DNA of 35,208 nt, taken from positions 1 to 35,208 of the forward strand of contig JAFZPP010000014.1 in the NCBI GenBank assembly GCA_017550285.1, read 5' to 3'. The notes beneath the pieces were generated by a model. It saw nothing but the letters and a program-made list of their open reading frames with translations, was not told the DNA's origin and ran no database searches. Within the stretch, counting starts at the first letter, position 1. The number at the start of each line of letters is the position of its first letter. This document shows, piece after piece, positions 21,423-27,715 of this stretch. Source of the stretch: Oscillospiraceae bacterium (GTDB lineage: Bacteria > Bacillota > Clostridia > Oscillospirales > Ruminococcaceae). A program made the translations under genes and the position numbers.

Positions 21423-23195
21423 TCAGTCCTCGGCGATTGTCGCAATGCCGAGGATATCAAGGCTGTCCTTGTCAACCGGCGACGGGCAGCCGCTCATCAG
21501 CTCGCGTGCATTCTGTACCTTCGGGAATGCGACAACGTCACGCAGCGAATCACACTGTGCAAGCGTCATGGTCAGTCTGTCGAGCCCGATGCCGAGACCG
21601 CCGTGGGGCGGTGCGCCGTACTTGTACGCTTCGACAAGGAAGCCGAATTTCGCCTCGATCTCCTCATCAGTCAGACCGAGCGATTCAAACATCTTCTGCT
21701 GGAGCTCGTAATCCGTAATACGGATTGAGCCGGAGCAGAGCTCTGTGCCGTTGAGCACAAGGTCATATGCCTTTGCAAAGACCTTCTCCGGCGCGGTATC
21801 GAGATATTGCAGGCACTCGTCCATCGGCATCGTAAACGGATGATGCATCGCAAGCCACTCGCCGGTTTCCTCGTCCTTCTCAAAGAACGGGAACTGCGTA
21901 ATCCACAGGAAATTGAATTCATTTTCCGGAATCAGGTCGAGCTTTCTGCCGAGATGATTGCGTAGTGCGCCGAGTACCGGCAGCGTGACAGAGGTTCTGT
22001 CCGCTACGATCAGCACGACGTCGCCCTGTTCCGCACCGGCAGTTTTCAGGATCGCATCCAGCTCGCCTTCCTTGAGGAACTTGCCGAAGGAGCAGTTCGG
22101 CTCTGCATCGACCCAGCGGATGTATGCCAGACCCTTCGCACCGATGCCCTTGACCATTTCGGTCAGCTTGTCGATCTCCTTGCGCGTCAGCGCTGCGGCA
22201 GCATTCTTTGCGGTGATGCAGCGAACCGTGCCGCCTGCTGCCAGTGCGCCGGAGAATACTGCAAATTCGCAGTCTTTTACGGTCTCGGACAGATCGGTCA
22301 GCTCCATGCCGAAGCGCAGGTCGGGCTTATCCGAGCCAAAGCGGTTCATCGCCTCAGTGTAGGTCAATCTCGGCAGCGGTGTTTTGAGCTCACGGTGCAT
22401 GACATCCTTGAACAGACGAATCAGGAAGCCCTCGGTCAGATCGAGAATATCATCGACATCGACGAAGCTCATTTCAAGGTCGATCTGCGTAAATTCCGGC
22501 TGACGGTCCGCACGCAGGTCCTCGTCACGGAAGCAGCGCGCAAGCTGAATATACCGATCATAGCCTGCGACCATGAGAAGCTGCTTATAGATCTGCGGCG
22601 ACTGCGGCAGCGCATAGAATTCGCCGTGATGCACACGGGACGGGACAAGATAGTCTCTTGCGCCCTCCGGCGTGGATTTCATCATCATCGGGGTTTCGAT
22701 TTCAAGGAAGCCGTTTTCATAGAAATACTGCCGCGCGCACATTGCAATCTTGTGGCGGAGAATCAGATTCTGCTGGAGCGGTGCTCTGCGGAGATCGAGA
22801 TAGCGGTATTTCAGACGAAGCTCCTCATTGACCTTGGTCTGCGGGGTAATCTCAAAGGGCGGCGTCTTTGCCTTTGCCAGAATGCGCAGCTCGGTGACAT
22901 AAATCTCGACATGACCCGTAGCGATCTTGTCGGTCTTGCTCTCACGCTCGCGCACCTCGCCCTTTGCAAGAATAACATATTCGGATTTGCAGGATGCAGC
23001 CTTCTCAAACAGCGCCTTGTCGGTCGTATCGTCAAAGGTCAGCTGCACGACGCCCGTGCGGTCACGCAGGACGATAAACAGAATACCGCCCTTATCACGC
23101 ACGGTATCGACAAAGCCGCCGACCGTGACGGTTTTTCCGGCTTCGAGCACCTCGCCGCAATAGCAGGTGCGCTTCATTCCTTGCATGTTGTCCAT
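21423..23195 (-). CDS. aspS: Aspartate--tRNA ligase
   Basis: This 590-residue class IIb aminoacyl-tRNA synthetase charges tRNA(Asp). An N-terminal OB-fold anticodon-binding domain (about 10-110; GGFVDTVRDKGGILFIVLRD) is followed by motif 1. Motif 2 is seen as CFRDEDLRADRQPEFTQIDL (about 215-234). The bacterial GAD insertion domain covers about 290-410, and motif 3 is GLGIGLDRLTM near the C-terminus. The length is standard for bacterial AspRS. AAGGAG lies ten bases before the ATG. The leader is too short, and shows no specifier stem or T-box sequence, so T-box control is not visible. Confidence 0.97.
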   Translation of the reverse strand: MDNMQGMKRTCYCGEVLEAGKTVTVGGFVDTVRDKGGILFIVLRDRTGVVQLTFDDTTDKALFEKAASCKSEYVILAKGEVRERESKTDKIATGHVEIYVTELRILAKAKTPPFEITPQTKVNEELRLKYRYLDLRRAPLQQNLILRHKIAMCARQYFYENGFLEIETPMMMKSTPEGARDYLVPSRVHHGEFYALPQSPQIYKQLLMVAGYDRYIQLARCFRDEDLRADRQPEFTQIDLEMSFVDVDDILDLTEGFLIRLFKDVMHRELKTPLPRLTYTEAMNRFGSDKPDLRFGMELTDLSETVKDCEFAVFSGALAAGGTVRCITAKNAAAALTRKEIDKLTEMVKGIGAKGLAYIRWVDAEPNCSFGKFLKEGELDAILKTAGAEQGDVVLIVADRTSVTLPVLGALRNHLGRKLDLIPENEFNFLWITQFPFFEKDEETGEWLAMHHPFTMPMDECLQYLDTAPEKVFAKAYDLVLNGTELCSGSIRITDYELQQKMFESLGLTDEEIEAKFGFLVEAYKYGAPPHGGLGIGLDRLTMTLAQCDSLRDVVAFPKVQNARELMSGCPSPVDKDSLDILGIATIAED

Positions 23196-23228
23196 TTCAA
23201 AAAAACTCCTTCAAATAAATATTCAAAT

Positions 23229-23261
23229 GCGAAATGCGGCGAACCGTATTTCGCTTTTTTT
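23229..23261. terminator. Hairpin terminator between aspS and the zinc-ribbon operon
   Basis: Stem GCGAAATGCGG (23229-23239) with CCGTATTTCGC (23244-23254) and a 4-nt loop. The plus strand has a perfect run of seven T after it (23255-23261). The minus strand has only ATTTGAATATTTATTT. It most likely ends the leftward zinc-ribbon operon, but its better orientation is rightward, where no gene lies upstream. Confidence 0.75.
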
Positions 23262-23284
23262 ACTTTGATACCCCGCTGTCGGTT

Positions 23285-23860
23285 TTAGAGAAACCGCGAG
23301 ATCAGGTGTATGACCGCCCAGCCGCCTTCGCGAATCAGAATGATCGTGAACGGATACAGGGCGAGTGCAAACAGCAGACGCAGAACATAATTGCTGCCGA
23401 GAATCTTTTTCGGTGCAGTCACTGCCAGCAGGATCGGCAGGAACAGAAAGCCGAACATCATCAGCAGTACGCTCGGATAAAGAATCCAGTCTACATTCTG
23501 GAATATCTCACTGTTCACAAATGCACAGACGGACAGCAGCAGACTCAGCACAGCTTCAACGCACCACTGTGCAGGCGTCAGACCGTGTTGATCCGCAGAA
23601 TTGCCCTGCGCCGGTTCCGCCGGATATATCTTCTCCGGCATGCTCGTCTGCGGCATCGGCATCTGCTGCACAGGCGGAGGCGAAAAAACCGGCATCTCCG
23701 TTAAATCCCGCGTATCTGCCGCAAATGCAAAGCCGCCGTCCGAATCCGCATAATGCAGCACGCCGCCGCAATAGGGGCAGTGCTTATTCCGACCGGGCGC
23801 AGTCTGCACGAGTCTGCCGCATACCGGACATTCCGTTCCGGCAAATTGATTCATCTCCAT
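23285..23860 (-). CDS. Zinc-ribbon membrane protein 1
   Basis: This 191-residue protein has an N-terminal zinc ribbon, Cys11-x2-Cys14 and Cys28-x2-Cys31 (CPVC, CPYC), followed by the DGGFAFA motif (41-47). A Pro/Met-rich linker (PPPVQQMPMPQTSMP) covers about 58-95, and about three transmembrane helices follow (100-117, 126-148, 158-176). The ribbon would face the cytoplasm. It is the last of four consecutive genes of the same layout. GGAG lies seven bases before the ATG. The function is unknown. The design resembles small ribbon-plus-membrane proteins annotated only by their zinc ribbon. Confidence 0.82.
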   Translation of the reverse strand: MEMNQFAGTECPVCGRLVQTAPGRNKHCPYCGGVLHYADSDGGFAFAADTRDLTEMPVFSPPPVQQMPMPQTSMPEKIYPAEPAQGNSADQHGLTPAQWCVEAVLSLLLSVCAFVNSEIFQNVDWILYPSVLLMMFGFLFLPILLAVTAPKKILGSNYVLRLLFALALYPFTIILIREGGWAVIHLISRFL

Positions 23861-23899
23861 TTTGTCACTCCGTTCATGTTGTCAGAAAATACGAAGAAA

Positions 23900-24373
23900 T
23901 CATCTATGCGTGATCTGAAAATCGAAAATCAGACGGCAGACAAAATCCATTGCAAAGAGACCGAACATAATAATCACCAGCGCAATCACGATCTTTCCGA
24001 ACCGCTCCGACTGTGTCTGCTGCTGAAATACGCCGCATGCATACAGCAGAAACGGCAGCGAAAGCAGCGCACCGATGATTGCAGCCGGTGAAATGAAAAG
24101 ACCGTTTTCCACGCCCAGAACATTGCAGAGAATGATTGTCAGCACCCAGATCACAGGCACGAATGCGCCTGCAATCAGCTGCTTTTTCCATTGTGCCTTC
24201 TGCGCCTGCACACGCGCCTCCGTAAATGCCGGATTCGGAGCGATCCGTGAACGCAGCTCGCCGTTGATGATCTGCATTTTGGCAGCGCAGTTTGTGCAGG
24301 ACACGATGCCGGTATCTTCAAATAAGGTCATCGGATTGCCGCATTTCGGGCAATATGCTGTTGTTTGTTCCAT
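23900..24373 (-). CDS. Zinc-ribbon membrane protein 2
   Basis: This 157-residue protein has a zinc ribbon, Cys8-x2-Cys11 and Cys26-x2-Cys29 (CPKC, CTNC). It lacks the glutamine-rich linker of its neighbours. Three transmembrane segments follow (about 67-88, 93-115 and 126-150). The start at 24373 (MEQTTAYCPKCG) is preferred because it begins just before the ribbon; further upstream the frame is unrelated in sequence and overlaps the preceding gene. The function is unknown. It lies 39 bp upstream of protein 1 and 55 bp downstream of protein 3. Confidence 0.8.
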   Translation of the reverse strand: MEQTTAYCPKCGNPMTLFEDTGIVSCTNCAAKMQIINGELRSRIAPNPAFTEARVQAQKAQWKKQLIAGAFVPVIWVLTIILCNVLGVENGLFISPAAIIGALLSLPFLLYACGVFQQQTQSERFGKIVIALVIIMFGLFAMDFVCRLIFDFQITHR

Positions 24374-24428
24374 GACTGATTTTCCCCTATCGTGATACGT
24401 CTGTGTGGTTTGATATATCGAAAATAAA

Positions 24429-25052
24429 TCAGTACATGCCGAGCAGTCCGGCAAGAATCGCAAACAGGATGCCGCCGACTGCCGACGAGATTGCGGCGCC
24501 GAGCCAGAGCTGCGTGATTCCCGCAAGAAATCTGTTCTTTGAAAAAGGCTTTTTCTCGATGTACGCTTCATCCGGACGGGTCATGCCGGAGACCGCGCCG
24601 AACCCCGCCAGTGTCAGCACCCATGTTAAAATCAGCGGGACACCGATGCGGTAGCCCTTGACAGTGAACAGGATGCCGAGTGCAAACATCAGCGTCTGCG
24701 CTGTAATCATCGCGGAATTGATCAGATACCAGTTCCGGCGTTTGCCCTGCGCTTCCGCAAGCTGCTGCGGCGGGTACATATACTGCGCCGGCTGTGACGG
24801 CTGCATCTGTACCGTCGGCTGTGCAAACTGAACATCCGGCTGCGCAAAATCCGCCTCCGCAAACTGCAAATCCGTTTCCGCGAACTGTACATCGCGCAGG
24901 AATTCCTGCTCAGGCTGCGGCGCAAATGCAAAGCCGCCTTCGCCCTCAGGCGCATGCAGTTCACGGGCACAGTAGGGGCACATCGCGCTCCTGCCTGCTT
25001 CAAGCTGTGCCTTTCCGCCGCAATTCGGGCAGATGATGTTGATAAATGCCAT
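24429..25052 (-). CDS. Zinc-ribbon membrane protein 3 with FAQ/FAE repeats
   Basis: This 207-residue protein has a zinc ribbon, Cys9-x2-Cys12 and Cys25-x2-Cys28, then GFAFAPQ (40-46). A tandem short-repeat segment runs 54-79 (DVQFAET, DLQFAEA, DFAQP, DVQFAQP), followed by a Pro/Gln linker. There are about four hydrophobic segments (106-130, 136-155, 173-190, 190-205). The first 28 residues differ from protein 4 at only a few positions (MAFINI.CPNCGG.AQ.EAG), showing recent duplication. TRPDEAYIEKKPFSK is also shared with protein 4 (MRPDDAYIDRKPLFRK). The function is unknown. Confidence 0.83.
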   Translation of the reverse strand: MAFINIICPNCGGKAQLEAGRSAMCPYCARELHAPEGEGGFAFAPQPEQEFLRDVQFAETDLQFAEADFAQPDVQFAQPTVQMQPSQPAQYMYPPQQLAEAQGKRRNWYLINSAMITAQTLMFALGILFTVKGYRIGVPLILTWVLTLAGFGAVSGMTRPDEAYIEKKPFSKNRFLAGITQLWLGAAISSAVGGILFAILAGLLGMY

Positions 25053-25096
25053 TTTGTCACCTCATCAAAATTGTAAAACTATAAACGCATTGCCGT

Positions 25097-25768
25097 TCAG
25101 AAAAATTCGGCGATGATGCGCAGAATCGCATAGATAATCCCGCCTGCCGCAGCAGATGCCGGAAGGCTGATCAGAAAATGGATGATCGTCTGCACCAGCT
25201 TCTTTCGGAACAGCGGCTTCCGGTCAATATACGCATCGTCCGGACGCATCGCACCGGAAAGAATCGCGCAGACCGGCTGCGAGAACAGCCATGCGAGAAT
25301 CATCATAGCACCAAGCTCATCCGCAAAAAAGTAATCCACCAAGCCGATGGCAAACGTCAGAACAAGTGCCTGCACCGCGATCATCGTAACATTCAGAATA
25401 TGCCACTGTCTGCGGCGTTTCTGTGCCTTTTGCAGATCTGCCTGCGAATACTGCCGGTACTGCATCTGAGCTGCATACTGTGCAGGATTCATCTGCGGCG
25501 CCGCAAACACATTCGGCTGCTGCATAACAGGCTGCTGAACGGGCGGCTGCGCAAACTGCATATTCTGCTGCGCAAAATCCGGCTCCGCAAACTGCAAATC
25601 CTGTGCCTGCATCCCCTGCATAAACTGCATATCCTTTGCAAACGCAAAGTCCTGATCCTCCTGCTGCGCATTCAGCTCACAGGCACAGTAGGGGCACATT
25701 GCGCTCCTGCCTGCCTCGATCTGCGCCCTGCCGCCGCAATTCGGACAGGTAATATTGATAAATGCCAT
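25097..25768 (-). CDS. Zinc-ribbon membrane protein 4 with FAQ repeats
   Basis: This 223-residue paralogue of protein 3 has a zinc ribbon, Cys9-x2-Cys12 and Cys25-x2-Cys28, then DFAFAKD. A Gln/Met/Phe-rich low-complexity linker (about 46-117) holds DLQFAEP, DFAQQ and MQFAQP units and further Gln/Ala/Tyr runs. About four hydrophobic segments follow at the C-terminus. The linker is longer than in protein 3, consistent with growth of a short repeat. It starts 15 bp after the preceding membrane-protein gene. The function is unknown. Confidence 0.83.
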   Translation of the reverse strand: MAFINITCPNCGGRAQIEAGRSAMCPYCACELNAQQEDQDFAFAKDMQFMQGMQAQDLQFAEPDFAQQNMQFAQPPVQQPVMQQPNVFAAPQMNPAQYAAQMQYRQYSQADLQKAQKRRRQWHILNVTMIAVQALVLTFAIGLVDYFFADELGAMMILAWLFSQPVCAILSGAMRPDDAYIDRKPLFRKKLVQTIIHFLISLPASAAAGGIIYAILRIIAEFF

Positions 25769-25783
25769 AAAAACTTCCCTCTG

Positions 25784-26329
25784 TCAGATTCTCCGCTTTC
25801 CGAGTACCTTTTTCACAAATATCTGATGATAGAACCAGTCCATGCGCGAGAGTACCTTATCGTAAAAATAAAACACCAGATTAAACGCAAGGAACAGAAT
25901 CACAAACATCACAGGTCCGGTATCCTCAAAGGTCGGCAGCCCGAGTACATAGACCGTCGCCAGATAATCAAGCAGCAGAAACAGATTGAATACCGCATAT
26001 TTGCAGACCGTTTTCAGCGGTCTGGATTTGATTTTTTCGAGATACAGCCGCAGCATCGGATAATACCCGAAGAACAGAATGAACATCAGCGCGGCTTCCT
26101 TGTCAAAGGTCACGATCAGTGCCAGCAGGCTGACTGCAAGATATGTCAGCCACGCCCAGCCGACGGAAACCTCCTCGACCAGTATAATCATCAGCAGTCC
26201 TGCCGCCATAGGCGCCGCGATATACAGCGCAGGCAGCACGCCTGTCAGAAACATGATTACAATACACAGCGCCGCGACAATGCCGCCCAGTGCGACACGG
26301 CTGCTCAGATTCCGGCTGTCGTTCCTCAT
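25784..26329 (-). CDS. Polytopic membrane protein (ECF S-component-like topology)
   Basis: This 181-residue hydrophobic protein has about five or six transmembrane helices. The N-terminus is SRVALGGIVAALCIVIMFL, and further on come TFDKEAALMFILFFGYYPML and a basic cytoplasmic C-terminus, FVKKVLGKRRI. The size and the N-terminal Arg-x-x-Ala pattern recall S-components of ECF transporters, but no substrate signature is visible, so the call is by topology only. Its ATG overlaps the stop of the SGNH gene (ATGA, 26326-26329), so translation is probably coupled. The zinc-ribbon gene 4 follows 15 bp later. Confidence 0.8.
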   Translation of the reverse strand: MRNDSRNLSSRVALGGIVAALCIVIMFLTGVLPALYIAAPMAAGLLMIILVEEVSVGWAWLTYLAVSLLALIVTFDKEAALMFILFFGYYPMLRLYLEKIKSRPLKTVCKYAVFNLFLLLDYLATVYVLGLPTFEDTGPVMFVILFLAFNLVFYFYDKVLSRMDWFYHQIFVKKVLGKRRI

Positions 26330-27519
26330 TCGCAGACTCCGACCGCCAGCACCTCAAACGACTTGTCCGTCTGATCCTCCAGCATTTTAATCTCCACATG
26401 CAGATCCTGCACACTGTCATAGGTCTCGATCAGGTCAACCGCAGGACCGCCCCAGCTTCCCGGCGCATTCGCACAGACGACACCTGCCAGTTCGCCGTTG
26501 ACATAGACGCCCGCAAGCCCCCATGCAGGATCATTGTATTTTTTGTATACGATGAACAGCGACCTGCCCTTGACATTCATGACAAGCGGCGCATTTTCGC
26601 CGTTCTTCTGATAGCAGAAGCCAGCCTGAAAGACATTGTTATGCGAGCCGACCTCCCATGAGCCGATCTGATACAGCGTATTTGATGCATCACAGATCTT
26701 TCCGTGCTGATACAAGCCCGTATGCAGCGGCTCCTCCGGCAGCGCATAGGATTTCTCCGGCTTTTTCTGCTTCGCCTCGGCAAAATAATGCGCGGTCATA
26801 TCCGCAAGCAGCCGATGCCCTTCCACGGACGGGTGAACATCATCCGAGCCGTAATCGCTCCACGGCATATTGCCCGATTCCAGCTCCGGCGCAATCGCAT
26901 CACGCACCGAAATCATGCCGAGATCATAATATTCGCCGATTGCCTGCTGCTGTTCCTGACAGGTGTGTCCGGTCTCCATATAGGTGAACAGCAGAATGAC
27001 AGCCGGTTCATTCGGCGCTTCCAGACAGGTGCGCACAAGGCTTTCATATGCGGTCTGATAGACCGTATCCATTCCGTCATTGACGGCGTATTCAATGAAA
27101 ATGATATCCGGCTGCGACGGAAGCACGACGCTCTCCGCCCGCAGACAGCCGATCACCGAGGGCGTACCGCCGAAGCCGTCGTTCTGGCAGATGACCGTAC
27201 CGCCCGCGCAGTAATTCGTCTGGAACTCCGATGAAGTCAGCGACGCATAGCATTCCGGCGAACGCACGCCTGCCTCATAGCCTTCCGTAATCGAACCGCC
27301 GACATAGGCAATCGTGATATCCTCACCGGCAGCCGCCTTTTCAAATACGCGGCTGAGACGCTTCGTATTGCCCGTACTGACTAAGGAGCGCGTCACGAGC
27401 GTATCGCGGAGACCCGCTCCCGTATTCTGCTGTTCCGATGTGCCGCAGCCTGAACATGCGGCACCGGCAAATATGGCAGCGGCAAGCACCGCCATGCATT
27501 TCTGTATGCAAATCTGCAT
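26326..27519 (-). CDS. Secreted SGNH/GDSL hydrolase, probable lipoprotein
   Basis: This 397-residue exported esterase has an N-terminal signal with a cysteine-rich end, AGAACSGCGTS; Cys25 may be lipidated, though position -3 is not the usual Leu. The SGNH core has Ser76 in YVGGSITEG, the oxyanion Asn in EYAVNDG (about 147) and Asp226/His229 in SDDVHPS. A C-terminal beta-sandwich (about 265-395), with WGLAGVYVNGELAG, is likely a carbohydrate-binding-like domain. It may deacetylate polysaccharides at the surface. The ATG at 27519 has AGAGG seven bases upstream; a TTG two codons earlier is less likely. It heads the operon that continues to the zinc-ribbon proteins. Confidence 0.88.
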   Translation of the reverse strand: MQICIQKCMAVLAAAIFAGAACSGCGTSEQQNTGAGLRDTLVTRSLVSTGNTKRLSRVFEKAAAGEDITIAYVGGSITEGYEAGVRSPECYASLTSSEFQTNYCAGGTVICQNDGFGGTPSVIGCLRAESVVLPSQPDIIFIEYAVNDGMDTVYQTAYESLVRTCLEAPNEPAVILLFTYMETGHTCQEQQQAIGEYYDLGMISVRDAIAPELESGNMPWSDYGSDDVHPSVEGHRLLADMTAHYFAEAKQKKPEKSYALPEEPLHTGLYQHGKICDASNTLYQIGSWEVGSHNNVFQAGFCYQKNGENAPLVMNVKGRSLFIVYKKYNDPAWGLAGVYVNGELAGVVCANAPGSWGGPAVDLIETYDSVQDLHVEIKMLEDQTDKSFEVLAVGVCE

Positions 27520-27559
27520 CTCCAAGCCTCTTTTCCGTGATACAATAAACCTACTCTAT

Positions 27560-27588
27560 ATCATACCACAAACCGCCCGAAAAGTCAA
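27560..27588 (-). promoter_or_regulatory. Sigma-A promoter of the SGNH/zinc-ribbon operon
   Basis: On the minus strand, -35 TTGACT (27588-27583), a 17-bp spacer and -10 TATGAT (27565-27560). It stands divergent to the promoter at 27620-27648. Confidence 0.85.
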
Positions 27589-27619
27589 TGAATGAGCAGA
27601 GATTCCGGACTGATTTTTC

Positions 27620-27648
27620 TTGACAGCACAAACGCCGCATGCTATAAT
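27620..27648 (+). promoter_or_regulatory. Consensus promoter of the dockerin/DUF4832 gene
   Basis: Perfect -35 TTGACA (27620-27625), a 17-bp spacer and perfect -10 TATAAT (27643-27648). The leader can form a GCAGCAG/CTGCTGC stem (about 27659-27688) before the AAGGGAGG ribosome site. Confidence 0.92.
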
Positions 27649-27715
27649 AAAATCAAAGCAGCAGCATCGGATTCAGGATTCTGCTGCAAATCCGGCACAC
27701 AAGGGAGGTTCTGAT

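Noticed and set aside
23196-23284. T-box riboswitch upstream of aspS
   Set aside because: The gap is under 90 nt, with no T-box sequence and no specifier stem; the hairpin there is a simple terminator.
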